Positions 11,812 through 23,289 of a DNA stretch of 64,000 nt are shown here, in pieces; position 1 is the stretch's first letter; each line of letters opens with the position of its first letter. The position numbers were made by a program, and so were the translations under genes. The DNA is taken from the NCBI RefSeq assembly GCF_010015445.1, contig NC_053119.1, forward strand, positions 30,712,643 through 30,776,642. Direction: 5' to 3'. This DNA comes from Perca fluviatilis. Lineage: Eukaryota > Chordata > Actinopteri > Perciformes > Percidae. The notes beneath the pieces are model-generated. The model saw only the letters and a program-made list of their open reading frames with translations. It had not been told where the DNA came from and did not search any database.

Positions 11812-13285
11812 ATTCACAAAAATGCATTAAATTGAAATCAAACACAACTGTTAGCTTTATAAGACCTTTGGGTAGCTGTAATATAAGTGGCGTGACGAAA
11901 TTAAAACTGTAAATATACTCTAGTTATGCCGAAAGTGTAGCTAAATAGCAGTGAGCTTTACCCATAAGACTGAAGGGACACTAGCAGCTAACAAAACCCC
12001 TCACATTCACAAAAATGCTTTAAATTGAAATCAGACACAACTGTTAGCTTTATAAGACCTTGGGGTAGCTGTAATATAAGTGGCGTGACGAAATTCAAAC
12101 TGTAATTAAAGCTGCAAGCAGCAATGAACGGGCCCTCACCCCTTGCCCTGGGGACGCAATATCACATATACACCACACATTCTAAGTTTCATGTGAATCG
12201 GAATCAGTAGGAGTTAGATTTTTCATTGGCATGTGGCACCTAAAGCCAAGTGGCGCGTTATCGCGAGGCTACGTGTTATTGCGAGGCAACGTCAGGTTGC
12301 GTTCAGGAAAAGAAGAAATGGTTGAGATTCGGAAAAGAAAAACAGGATACGTGTTATTGCAAAGCAACGTCACACGCGGGTTACGTTTAGGAAAAGAACA
12401 ACTGTTTGGGTTTAGGAAAAGAATAATGGGGTTAGGGTTAGGAAAACAACAAACTTGAAAAGGAAATATCAATCGCAAGACACAAAGTCACACACGGGAT
12501 TTGATCCCTGCTCTTCTGGGTGAAAGTCCTGTGTTTTACCTATTCTATTTTTTTTCCCTAAATTTGGTATATTAACTTGTTACTTTTGTCCAATTTAAGG
12601 CGCACGTTAGGGGGCGCTATGGAGCCCCCTGGCAACGCCGGAGCCCATTCACTACAGAACTTTGCAATTTTCACCAGTTGTGATGTGTGCAAATTTCTGT
12701 GAGTTTTCCTGCATTCTAACCCCCTCAAAAATGTGACAAAGGACTCTGAAAAATAATAATTTAATAATTAATAATTTAATAATTAATAATTTAATAATAA
12801 TAATAATACAAAAACAATAGGTTCCTTCGCACTTTCAGTGCAAGGCACCGTTGGGGCCTAGCACTTTCGTGCTCGGGCCCTAAATATACTGTAGTTATGC
12901 TGAAAGTGTAGCTAACTAGCAGCAAGCTTTACCCATAAGATTTGAAGGGACACTAGCAGCTAACAAAACAACTCATATTCACAAAAATGCATTACATTGA
13001 AATCAGACACAACTGTTAGCTTTATAAGACCTTGGGGTAGCTGTAATATAAGTGGTGTAATGAAATTCAAACTGTAAATATGCTCTAGTTATGCCGAAAG
13101 TGTAGCTAACTTGCAGCAAGCTTTACCCATAAGATTGAAGGGACACTAGCAGCTAACGAAACCCCTCATATTCACAAAAATGCATTAAATTGAAATCGGA
13201 CACACTGTTAGCTTTATAAGACCTTTGGTAGCTGTAATATAAGTGGCGTGACGAAATTCAAACTGTAAATATACTATAGTTATGC
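11812..13285. repeat. ~190-bp tandem repeat array, split by an insertion
   Basis: Units beginning TTCACAAAAATGC occur at about 11812, 12006, 12971 and 13162, spaced about 191-194 bp apart within each pair. Each contains AACTGTTAGCTTTATAAG and GTTATGCCGAAAGTGTAGC or close variants. The sister element at 49062-51134 has only one such unit. Confidence 0.85.
12106..12883 (+). mobile_element. high-copy fish repeat (GCTGCAAGCAGC type)
   Basis: It begins TTAAAGCTGCAAGCAGCAAT and ends with TAGCACTTTCGTGCTCGGGC and CCTAA. It interrupts the tandem array at the site ACTGTAA/ATATAC with no clear target duplication. Long inverted-orientation relatives are at 52.1-55.1 kb and up to 56.19 kb. It contains an ATAATTTAATA-rich run (12750-12810). 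The ends recall Helitron-like termini (hairpin plus CTAA), but this is weak. Confidence 0.65.
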
Positions 13286-13921
13286 CAGCAGCCGGCCAGC
13301 TATGCGGGGCCCCGAGCCCCGGTAATCCAGTAACCCAGAAACGGTGACTTTACCCTGGGTATGGAGCCAAGCAGGCTCCTGCTTTCTCGTCAGACTGTCT
13401 GGAGCTTATGAAGTCCGACACGTCTTACCAAATTTGCAATTAGCCATCAATTTTCTTAAAATGTCCCATATTTGAGCTTTATATAGTTGATTTCTTGCAT
13501 AAAAAAGTCTCAGTGAATTTAATAATGAAATAGCAGACAAAAAATGTATAATTGCACTGTCTCGCCTCCAATGTATGTGTGGGTGGTTGCTCAACCAATC
13601 ACCGCGCAGCTCATCTAAATATTCATGAGCATACCATATTTGGAAGAAAAGCTATTGTTACAAATAGGTCCATATTCACAGGGTAGTTAAGGGCCCATAA
13701 AATAGCAAGCGGGCAATTTTCAGCCCACCCAATGTTACATACCCTATTAGGAGACCTTAAGGAACAGTGTGAAATACCCTATATAATCATTCTATCACCC
13801 CTTTAAAACTGGCGCGAACTGGGGACAACTTGATGCATCAGTCTGGTTCAAACTGGTGATATTTTCCAGGGTGTCACACTCGTTCCCCCCTGAGAGAAGC
13901 CAGAACTCTTTTCGTAACCGT

Positions 13922-15058
13922 TTACTGAGTAGGGACACCAGGGAAGTCCTCGTCACTTTCCTCTTCAAAGATCTGTTTATGCTGCTGTGTATCCATCTGT
14001 TCAGCAGTAGGATAACATGGCTTCACAACACAAAGCTCCTTACCAGTGTCTTCCAGAACCAACTCAAAGTTCAGAGGACCGACTTTTCTGGTCACACGAT
14101 AAGGACCTTTCCACTGTGGTGCAAGTTTGGCCGAAAACAACTTTTCCATTTTGGAATAAGGGTGAGATTTCAAACAGACTCTGTCCTTCTCCACGAAAGT
14201 TTGCTCTCTAATGTATTGCTCTTCACCTTCTGTAGGTTTTTCATATCCTATATTTGGGCCATTTTGTGGTAGGATGGTTCATCTGGCGCACAGAACTTGG
14301 GTTCAGCTCGGAATCCATTGGGCCTTTAAGTGTCCGACTAACATTGAGTTCTGCCAGGGTCACTCCTATGGATTCATGAACAGCTGTGTTGAAGGCAAAG
14401 CGGAACTCTAGTAAGTACTTATCCCAAGTTTTGTGTTGACCCTCCACATATGATGCAATCATGGCCTTCAAGTTTCTGTTAACTCTTTCTGTGAGGTTGG
14501 TCTGAGAATGGGAAGGTGTAGTTTTTCTTTTGTATCAAATTAAAACATTTTTTGCAGGTTTCTCCAAATACAGACAAGATGAATTGGGAGCCCTGGTCCG
14601 AAAGAATGTAATCTGGCACTCCCCAATGAGTGAGTATCTCTTTGTTTAGTACTTGGGAAACTGATACTGTCGTGGCCCGACGTAGAGGAAACACCTCTAT
14701 CCATCATGAGTAGTAATCTACAAAGACAAGTAAGTAGATGTTGCCAGCTGAACTCCTCGGTAAGGGTCCCATGAGATCTAACATTTCCCACGGTTAACTG
14801 ACCACTATCTGTTGTAATTAACCAGGGGGTCCTAGATTCTCTGTTTTTTTTAACCTGACAGGTTTGACAGCACTGGACTTTTTTTTTTAGTCCAGTGCTT
14901 TTTTTTTGTCTTTTATACGTTTGGTATCTCCCTAAGTGACCTGCAAATTGGTGGTCATGAAAGATATGGAGCAGCTGCTTGCGAAGAGGTGTGGGAATGT
15001 AGACTTTATACAGAGTTTTATGAGGAAGGTGTAAAACCCTGTACACTTTGTCCTCCAA
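13922..15058 (-). pseudogene. gypsy integrase, three broken pieces
   Basis: Three minus-strand frames cover the integrase. The first holds the HHCC zinc-binding region (DHQFAGHLGRYQTYKR then CQTCQVKKN). The second holds the core block GVPDYILSDQGSQF with a catalytic Asp. The third holds FRFAFNTAVHESIGVTLAEL and a C-terminal KLAPQWKGPYRV segment. The three frames are separated by shifts and a poly-T run, so no intact integrase can be made. Confidence 0.83.
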
Positions 15059-15359
15059 GATCGTGAATCGGGTGGCAGCATTAATCTACTGTTCCCCAGA
15101 GTCAAGTATGGTCTCATACAATTTCAGAATCTCTGCGTCATCCTGCTGAGCCTTCCATATGACTTCATCTGAGATCTGGAGATCCTCCGACATTTCTCTT
15201 TTGGCTGGTTGGACTGTGGCACAAGTGGGAAACTGTCAGTCTGCATTATCAACAGCAGCTCTAGACAGGGTGTCAGGAACCGTATTGTATTTCCCTTTAC
15301 GATACTCAACTGTGAATAAGAACCCCTGCAACCGTAGTGCCCACCGAATCAGACCAGAC

Positions 15360-15845
15360 CTAGGTTTTTGAGTTTAGAAAACCCAAACCAGAAACAAATG
15401 ATCTGTGACTACCGTAAATGTTCTTCCTTCCAAGTAGTAGCACATTTTTCTCCAATGCCCAAGCCACTGCTAAACATTCCTGTTCCGTCGTGGAATAGTT
15501 CCTCTCCGCTGGATTTAAGGTGCGGCCAGCAAAAGCAATGACTTTCTCACTTCCCAATCCCATTTGCTGGGCCAACATTGCTAGCATCTTGTGTAGACGA
15601 CGAAGGGTAAGGTGAAATCAGGGTGGCCAAGAATTGGTGGCGAGGCAAGATGCTGTTTTAGTGTTTCAAAAGCTGCTTGGCAAGTAAATGTCCACATGTA
15701 TTTGCAACCTTTCTTTTTCAAAGCGTTGAGTGGGTCTGCTATCTGTGAAAAGATGGGCACAAAGCGATGGTACCAGCCAGCCATTCCCAGGAATCTCTGT
15801 AGCTCTTTGATATTCCTTGGTGTGGGAAATGCTTGTACAGCTTTA
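15360..15845 (-). pseudogene. gypsy reverse-transcriptase thumb and RNase H part
   Basis: The minus-strand frame encodes FLGMAGWYHRFVPIFSQIAD and then the start of RNase H with [20 protein letters not shown]. These are classic Ty3/gypsy blocks. The reading frame shifts between the two near 15590. The upstream part of the same domain lies beyond the inserted MITE. Confidence 0.85.
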
Positions 15846-16793
15846 AGCCCTATTCGCACGAGATAAGTATTACCTGGTGACCTCCAGTCATTTGTAATAA
15901 TTGCGGAGGTTGTCTGTGATCTTAATCCCGTGCGAATCGGTCATGTCTGTAATTTGTAAAGTAATAATTCCCCCGCAAATGACCTACCATATTTCGCCGA
16001 AAACGGAGGTCCTGTGATAATATTAGTCCCGTGCGAATCGGCATCTCTGATTTGTCCAGGATTTGGCTGGGCTTTTTTGTTTTTTCAAGGTACCCTATTT
16101 CCTTCTTTTGCGCCTTTTTATCCATCTTTCGCAAAGAATGGAGGGTGCGTTGGAGTGTTTTGACAGTGTTTTGGGTGCTGGGTCATGTCACTATACATCA
16201 TATACAATTTGCAGAAAGAGAAAGATGAAAACCACCACAAGTGCGAAGACAAAAAGAATTATTAGATGGCAATGGATGACATGTATAGCAGCATGCGGTA
16301 AATATATTTTTTGTTTGTATCATACATCTAGAGATAACGACAAGACATCTCCAAGCAATAGCTTATCAAAAATAATGCACAATCAAGCGAGGGGGCTCAC
16401 TTCATAATTAGAGGTTAATGTTACAAATAAATCAAGCTAATAGATTTTAACCTGGTGAAATGTTTTGTTTTATCCATCTAACCGGACCCTGCTTGACACC
16501 ACCCGGAGAAAAAAGTGAGAGAAAGAAAAAGGAGAGGTCGCAGTTCGGACGATGACTGACTACCCGGTTGAGATTGTGTGCGTGTGTGTCCTCGAGATCT
16601 GACCACACACAAACACACGTAGCAGAGCTACCCACACCCATGTTTCTACTGTTGCTTAATGTCAGTAAATTCGAGTAAAATCACAGGCTTCGCTTATCCC
16701 GTTCGAATGCGCCAGATGAAACTCAGACGTGGGTGGGTAATTTATAATTCACACGAGGTCCCTAGATAATACTTGTCCCGTGCGAATAGGGCT
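15846..16793. mobile_element. Harbinger-like MITE inserted in gypsy pol
   Basis: The ends AGCCCTATTCGCACG and CGTGCGAATAGGGCT are inverted, and a 3-bp TTA is duplicated at 15843-15845 and 16794-16796. The element is 948 bp. Gypsy coding sequence resumes in register outside both ends, so the insertion is later than the retrotransposon. The terminal motif recurs internally at about 15935 and 16031 (CCGTGCGAATCGG). TTA fits the TWA target of PIF/Harbinger. Confidence 0.85.
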
Positions 16794-16799
16794 TTAGTC

Positions 16800-17400
16800 T
16801 TTTCCTCATCCACTTTTATGCCAGCCACCGAAACCACATGACCAAGGAACTTGAGAGAGGTTCTGAAGAATTGACACTTTTTCATATTGATAGTCAATCC
16901 TGTCTCCCTCAGATGATCAAAACAGCTTGTAGATCATAGTAGTGCTGCTGTGAAGATGAATATATGATTATGTCATCCAAGTAGACCATGCAGATCTTGC
17001 CACGAGATCTCCCAGAACCAACTCCATCAGTCTTTGAAATGTAGCAGGAGTGTTTTTCAAACCAAAAGGCATCACTTGAAACTGAAACAAGCCAAATGGA
17101 CAAATGAAAGCTGTTTTGTCCTTGCTGCTTTCATCCATTGGTACTTGCCAGTACCCACTGTTGAGGTTGATGGTAGTGAAGACAGATGAACCAGCCAGTG
17201 ATTCCAAAATGTCTTGAATATTTGGAATGGTATAAGCATCAGTTTGAGTTGCAGCATTTACCTTGCGGAAATCTACACAGAATCATGACTTTGAATTGTT
17301 CTTCTTAGGAACCCTTACCACTGGAGCAGCATATGATGATGTGGCCATGTAGAAGGGGTGATAATTCTCAATGTGATTTTTCATTTCTTGGAGTTTTGCA
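16800..17400 (-). pseudogene. gypsy reverse transcriptase, palm/fingers part
   Basis: Minus-strand frames encode the [22 protein letters not shown] and YLDDII motifs, the last being the catalytic YxDD box at about 16980. A frameshift separates the TFQRLM block from YLDDII, and a stop lies just before the FCVDFRKVN block near 17280. This copy is inactive. Confidence 0.85.
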
Positions 17401-17613
17401 GGTGAACAGCAGTACAATTTCTGTCAATTCAAGAGTGAGCTTCTGAGATGGCTAGGGTGGCGGTGTTTGAAAAGATGTCATAAAAATGCTTTTCCAGATT
17501 GGATGTCTACACTAGAAAATGGGGAAGGTAGTTGAGCTTTCTGGAGGGCTCCTAGGAAGCTTTGTGCTGGGGAGAGACGTATGATGGGCTTATGGTGTTT
17601 TTATTTATACATA

Positions 17614-19258
17614 CACTACCGGTCAAAAGTTTTAGAACGCCCCAACTTTTTTAGTTTTTTGTTAAAATTTTAGCAGTTCAAGTCCAATGAATAGCTTGAA
17701 ATGGTACAAAGGTAAGTGGTGAACTGCCTGAGGTTAAAAAAAAGTAAGGTTACACAAAACTGAAAAATAATGTACATTTCAGTATTTTACAAAAAGGCCT
17801 TTTTCAGGGAACAATAAATTGGTTAACAATGTAAAGCTGTTCTGCAGCAATGGAGGTTGATCAAGCTTTGAAAGTTGGTGCTACCAATTCCCACAGGTGT
17901 TCCAACTTGTCTGGATTACTTACAACCCCCTCTGTTTGTATAAAAGTATTGTTGGAACACACTGTGGTACCATACCCTCGTGAGCATTATTTGAACAGTA
18001 TTGTACTGCAGAAAGTAGTGTTGCTATAAAAATGGCGGGAAAAAGGCAATTAACAATGGAAGAGAGACAGACCATCATAACACTTAAGAATGTCAGTCTT
18101 TCCTACAGAGAAATTGCGAAGAAAGTCAAGGTGTCAGTGAGTACAGTATTCTTCACCATCAAAAGGCATTTAGAAACTGGGGGAAACTCTGACAGGAAGA
18201 GGTCTGGCAGACCCAAAGTCACAACAGAATCAGAAGACAAGTTTCTGAGAGTCAACAGCTTGCGTGATAGGCGGCTCACAGGACAACAGCTTCAAGCACA
18301 GCTTAATAGCGGTCGTAATAAGCAAGTCTCAGTTTCAACTGTAAAGAGAAGACTTCGAGCTGCAGGTTTGATAGGTTGAGTTGCAGCAAGAAAGCCATTG
18401 CTAAGACGTCAGAATAAGAAAAAGAGGCTTGCCTGGGCCAAGAAACATCGTCAATGGACTACTGAAGACTGGAAGAAGGTGTTATGGACTGATGAATCAA
18501 ATTTGGAATCTTCAGTTCATCACGCAGGATTTTTGTATACCGTCGAGTAGGCGAAAGGATGGTTCCTCAGTGTGTGACATCAACTGTCAAACATGGAGGA
18601 GGAAGCATGATGGTCTGGGGCTGTTTTGCTGGATCCAGGGTCGGTGATTTGTACAGAGTGAAAGGCACCCTGAACCAAAACGGCTACAACAGCATTTTGC
18701 AGCACCATGCAGTACCCTCTGTTATGCGCCTAGTTGGTCAGGGGTTCATCATCATCTACAGCAAGATAATGACCCAAAACATAAGTCCAAGCTATGCCAG
18801 AACTACCTTAGGAAAAAAGAACAAGATGGTAAGCTTAAAAACATGGCGTGGCCAGCACAGTCACCAGACTTAAACCCCATTGAGCTGGTTTGGAATGAAC
18901 TGGACAGAAAAGTGAAAGCAAAGCAACCTACAGTGCCACACATTTATGGGAACTTCTGCAATAGAGTTGGGAGGAACTTTCTGAAGAATATTTGATTTCC
19001 ATTGTAGAAAGAATGCCACGAGTGTGTTCAGCTGTTATTTATTTAGATTTTTTTCTGCCAAAGGGGGCTACTTTGATGAGTCAAAAATGTTTAATACATT
19101 TTGGTTTATAAATTGATTCCATGATTTATTTTTTAACTTCAATTGTTCATTTGTTCTATTCTTTCATTTCAGAGTACAATAAGATATACATTGAACTGCA
19201 TGAATTTCAATAAAAACCTGGAAAAATTGGGGTGTTCTAAAACTTTTGACCGGTAGTG
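17614..19258 (+). mobile_element. Tc1/mariner element, defective
   Basis: Terminal inverted repeats start CACTACCGGTCAAAAGTTTT and end in the mirror AAAACTTTTGACCGGTAGTG, each next to a TA target. The element is 1,645 bp, the usual Tc1 size. The transposase between is broken by stops and frameshifts. Confidence 0.93.
18032..19040 (+). pseudogene. Tc1-type transposase pseudogene
   Basis: The ATG at 18032 starts a paired helix-turn-helix DNA-binding region (YREIAKKVKVSVSTV, then RKRSGRPKVTT with the GRPK hinge) that runs to a stop at 18377-18379. Further frames carry the DDE parts: WTDESNFE, GGGSMMVWGCFAGSRVGDLY, NDPKHKSK-like and WPAQSPDLNPIELVWNELD. These cover the Asp-Asp-Glu catalytic blocks, but they lie in at least three frames. 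A working protein would be about 340 residues. This copy cannot make it. Confidence 0.9.
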
Positions 19259-19260
19259 TA

Positions 19261-19905
19261 TGTTCATTTGGTTTATAGTTTGTCTATTTAGTTATTATTC
19301 TGTTGTATGGTTTTAATTATTGTGGTTACTGTGTCATCTTTTCATGATTTTTTTTCTGGGTGGGTTGTGTTGATGAAGACATATGTTCATGTTGCAAATT
19401 TTTTTTTTGTGTAAAATAAAAATTGTTAATTACGACTTTTCTGGGAAGCTTTTGGGCAGCAAAGCGAAAAAAAGAAAAATCAAAAAGAAAATGACAGAGA
19501 GGGGCTTTACACAAGTTTCTCTCAAGCCCTTGAAAAGCCACAAGCCAGCCTCTATTACCAGCCGTAGCCAGACACTCAGCTGCGGACTCCACAACAGAGG
19601 AAGGCTGGGGTTTCACGAAATGAAGACCCGGCGCAGTTGATTTTGGCCCTAACCATAGCAGCTGGCCACAACTTTTGGACCCAGACAGAGTGCTTGCAAG
19701 CTTTTCATCTAACCCTGCAGAGTGGAATAAAGTCAATGATATAATGTGTGAGTACTTTGCATCAAACCAGCCCTGTCAAAACGTTTTTTTTTCTGCTTTA
19801 CAAAGGAAATATGTAGACATAACCGTAGCTTAAGGAACACTTCCTTCGGAAAAAGCTAAATGGAGAAATACTGTTAAGGTAATGGTTAATATACTGTATA
19901 TTACT
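19261..19905. other. no recognised features
   Basis: Mixed AT-rich sequence. Short frames at 19326-19736 (minus) show no known motif. Confidence 0.45.
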
Positions 19906-19913
19906 GCTGGCTC

Positions 19914-21191
19914 CAGGGCCGGATTGGGACTCATTTTCAGCCCTGGAGTTTCATGCCTTAGACCGGCCCACTTTAGTTCACGACTGACTATATTAAAATG
20001 TAATTAAAACCTCAGAACATAAGTCTGCAATAGGCGCACTGTTCTCTACAGCCTTGTAATTCATTGTATTTTTGAAAAATATCATTTCCAATTCAGTGCA
20101 AAAACAGTAGCCTAAGTTTTGCTTCACAGTGAACACATAATGGGTCACTAGTAACACTTGGGCATAGAAAGTTGTTATATTGTAACTAATGTGATCACTG
20201 CAAAAAAATAGGCTTTTCTTACTTAGTATTTTTGTCTCGTTTCCAGTCCAAATATATATATATAAAAAAAATCTTACATCAAGATGCATTTACTAAACAA
20301 GTATGAAAAAACACCTCAAAATTAAATGATTCTTTGCTTAAAACAAGCTACATTATCTGCCAATTTACATTTATTTCTCACCACAAATATCCCCTTTTTA
20401 CAAAGCTTTCAAATCAAGTCAAGTCAGTTTCATTAATGTATTGCTGAATCATCAGGTATCATTAATTATCTCAGGGCATTATTCATTGAGCCGGGCTCTT
20501 CATTACTATTAGTTCTTCTAAATGACAATCCTACCTGCCCATTCTGGTGTGTTGGGCTCATGACTGTAGCTTGGTAACGTTACTGTGCCTTGCTCTTCAC
20601 TGTTAGCCGCAAACCAGACTAGAGGTGGCTGCTGCTGAAGAGCTACAAGAAAAAGTTTGATACATGAACGGTGATTTGCAGACAACAACGTTGTTTTGCA
20701 AGGTCGCTAGCATCTTGCACTGCTCCTAACGTTAGCTTACTTACCGGCCTCGTCATCTTCATTTGTTTTTTTGAGGAAAAATGTGCTCAGCTTAGAACAT
20801 TTGGCCGCGTCAGTTTCCAAAGCTTTCTTCTTTTTTATTCTGGTCTTTTCAGCGCCGCCTTTGTGCTTCCTGTTATCCATTTTTATCAGACTTTTTTTTA
20901 TTTTGAGCAACTTGCAAGGTGCCGTGTCGGGGGCGGGGCCAGGGATTCAAAAGATAATCACGTCATCATTATCCTGCAGGCTGCACTCTGCGAGAAAATA
21001 TTAAATAAAAAAAGAGTGGGACTGCGATAAAATAATAAATAAAAAAGTGGGGCTGCTGTGAGTGCAGGCAGCCTAGGGACAGCATCCATATTTCAACCCA
21101 GTGCCATGACAACAACGGCCCTCGCGGCCAAAAAAACAGACCGGCCCACCGGGAATTTTCCCGGTGCTCCCGATTAGCCAATCCGGGCCTG
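19914..21191. mobile_element. non-autonomous hAT element (CAGGGCCGGATTGG ends)
   Basis: The ends CAGGGCCGGATTGG and CCAATCCGGGCCTG are inverted, with a perfect 8-bp duplication GCTGGCTC at 19906-19913 and 21192-21199. The element is 1,278 bp. A small palindrome CCGGGAATTTTCCCGG lies near the right end (21148-21166). No transposase is seen. Confidence 0.92.
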
Positions 21192-22098
21192 GCTGGCTCT
21201 ATTTCTTTCTGCCTGTGAATCGCCCTTCCTCGGCAACGATGACTTGCTGAAGTCGCCCTACAACGGGAACTTATTGGGCTGTTTGGAGTCATTTAGCCGC
21301 TTCGATCCACTTTTATGAGAACATTTAGCAAAATATGGAAACAAGGACAGGGGAAATCCCAATTACCTTTCCTCCACCGTTTGCGATGAGTTCATTCATT
21401 AGATGACTGAAAAGGTCCTGCGTGCCATTGTAACAGAAGTTAAAGATGGCAAATATTTCTCCATCATCGTGGACACCATTGATCAGCTCACTTTTATAAT
21501 TTGCTGTCCAGAAGAAGAGTGGGGAGCCTGTTGAGGCTTTTAAAATGCATACCGCTACATGTTCATGGCGCAGAACACATGAAGACAACGCTCAAATGTA
21601 CTGTACGTTTGATGGATTGTTAAGGCTATGACAATGCCATCATATGGCAGGGAAATATTCTGAATTTCAAGCTAGAATAAGAAATAAAAATCCTCATGCT
21701 GACTTAATGTCATGCACTGCACATTCTCTTGACTAAGTTGGTTAAGTGGTCATGTGTAGCTGAATGTTGCCTGAAAGCAGTGTCATGTTGTGGCTTAATT
21801 CAAAGTCTATACAACTTTTTCTCAGCTTCGACATGGCGGTGGGAGATTTTAACAAGCCACCTCACAAAGTGTGGGCAAGGTCTCTGTCTCTGAAGAGCCT
21901 TTCTGCCACACAGGGGTCTGCCAAAGGCTGACAAAACGGAGGCTCTGAGATTTGGCTGCAAAGCTATTAAAGATGCGCTAAAGGAAATAAAAGCTGACGA
22001 CGGAACCCCCCAGAGCTGCGCAATGTGAGGCCTGTCAATTATTAAGTGATGGACAACCTTGAAACTGCTTTTATGACCATAGTGTGGGATGACCTTTT

Positions 22099-22919
22099 TT
22101 AAAGGGATGGTTCAGAGTAATTTCACCCTAGGGTCCTTTGCACCATGACCTCGAGCCAAACAAATCGGCCATTGGACAGTCTGGCGAGGTCAGTCTGTTC
22201 AGTGTGTTCCGTGCCGTCGTCCATCCAAGGGGCCGTCGTCATTTTGGCCGATTTGACACATATAATCGGCGGGGCGGGCACTGCGGTAGTCTGACTCAAA
22301 TTACCCATCTGATTGGTAGAGTGCTAACCCGGAAATGGGGAGCGGAATGAGCGTGACTAGAGTCTCTCAAAATCTGATGAAAATCTTTTAAACTGACCTT
22401 TTTTGAGCTGAAATGAAGACAGATTCAGCAACTGCATGGCCTATTTCGCGCTTAAAATGTTTTCAGAAACATGTTTTGGTGAACTATACAATATGAGATT
22501 GTGTTCTGAACAAGCCCCCATGACAGCCGGAGAAAACGTGGCACATTCGTCCAATCAGCTGCCAGTAAAATTTTTTGGGCAACAATACAGATTAGTGCCG
22601 CCTGCTGTTATGGAGACGTATTACATCTCGTCTCTTCGGTGTGTTCCGAGGCATTTTTTTTAACCAACTCGGAGAGACTGATCAGTCCAACTGCCTTTTC
22701 TGCCGACTGTCGGCTGTCTGGTTGGTGTGTAAGCAGCTTTAGTTGTTGCTCCTCGTCTGTGTATTCAGGCTCGAATGTGTAAGGGCGACCTTCGAAATTG
22801 AGCCACTCATTGTCGCGTTCGATGCTAACCTCAAACTCTGCCATTACGTTGATCCGCGAGATCAATTTAACCAACAAAACATTGCAGCAGGTGCAAAATG
22901 ATATCTGCACCATCCCTAA
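22099..22919 (-). mobile_element. TTAA-type element related to 52363-53280
   Basis: The left end TTAAAGGGATGGTTCAGAGTAATT and the following ACCCTAGGGTCC...ACCATGACCTCGAGCC block match the element at 52363. The right end CCATCCCTAA is a degraded mirror. It is inserted inside a ZMYM1-like pseudogene. A minus-strand ORF starts near the right end. Confidence 0.65.
22733..22844 (-). pseudogene. short ORF with PYTFEPEYTDEE motif
   Basis: From an ATG at 22842-22844 the minus strand encodes MAEFEVSIERDNEWLNFEGR followed by PYTFEPEYTDEEQQLKLL. The PYxFEPxxxxEE pattern resembles the N-terminal part of the P2X7-C-terminus-like domain seen in many fish transposon-linked proteins; that is from memory. 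The frame then runs into unrelated repeat sequence. It may be the first exon of a transposon gene. Confidence 0.4.
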
Positions 22920-23289
22920 CCTGACAATTCACTTGTAATGTTTATAGGAAAGACAAAGGACGATTTTGACGCCTATGAAACCGAGGCCAAAAGTCTCACA
23001 GCAATTGATGGACACAAGGCAGATAGCCAAAGAAGTCAAGTAAAGAAAGTACCGTTCGGTGAGACTGCAGAAGGTCCAGATGTGTGACGTTCGGGACGCA
23101 ACACCTTCATTATTGACACGCATTATGTCATATGTGACTGCTTGTCACAGGAATTGCAAAGACGTAAGGATTCATACAAAAATGTGGAGGAGAAATTTGG
23201 TTTCCTTATCAAAGCCAAATCAATGGAGAATCCATGCAGCAACGGAAAATCAAAACAAGCATTAAAATCAAATCTACTGTATATAGTGC

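Larger units (their letters stand above)
11030..13806. mobile_element. TTAA-flanked Kolobok/T2-like element, left end lost
   Basis: The right end CATTCTATCACCCCTTTAA (13788-13806) is identical to that of the element at 49062-51134. Internal blocks are also shared (ATACATAGAACCTCAAAATCCC segment, AAACGGGCAAATCTCAACG, GCTCATGAATATTTAGATGAG). The left terminal repeat is missing, so the start is approximate. A ~190-bp tandem array (11812-13285) fills the middle and is split by an insertion at 12106-12883. No transposase is present. Kolobok is inferred from the TTAA site and AGGGG...CCCCT termini. Confidence 0.7.
13922..17450 (-). mobile_element. decayed Ty3/gypsy retrotransposon pol region
   Basis: Read on the minus strand, the order is reverse transcriptase palm (about 17400-16800), connection/thumb and RNase H (15845-15360), integrase zinc-binding motif (about 15058-14860), integrase core (14700-14241) and C-terminal domain (14194-13922). 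This order is typical of Ty3/gypsy pol. Stops and frameshifts break it. A Harbinger-like MITE (15846-16793) splits it inside the reverse transcriptase end. I could not identify long terminal repeats, gag or envelope. It is a dead genomic copy. Confidence 0.85.
21403..23260 (+). pseudogene. decayed ZMYM1-like / hAT (DUF4371-type) gene, interrupted
   Basis: Three plus-strand pieces in order resemble fish zinc finger MYM-type 1-like proteins, which derive from hAT transposases. The first is KVLRAIVTEVKDGKYFSIIV with DQLTFI (21403-21510). The second is LKSLSAT, DKTEALRFGCKAIKDALKEI and the LETAFMTIVWDDLF block (about 21830-22098). The third is DDFDAYETEAKSL and CLSQELQRRKDSYKNVEEKF (about 22946-23235). 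Stops and frameshifts occur throughout. A TTAA element (22099-22919) sits between the second and third pieces. I infer a dead transposon-derived gene copy. Confidence 0.7.
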
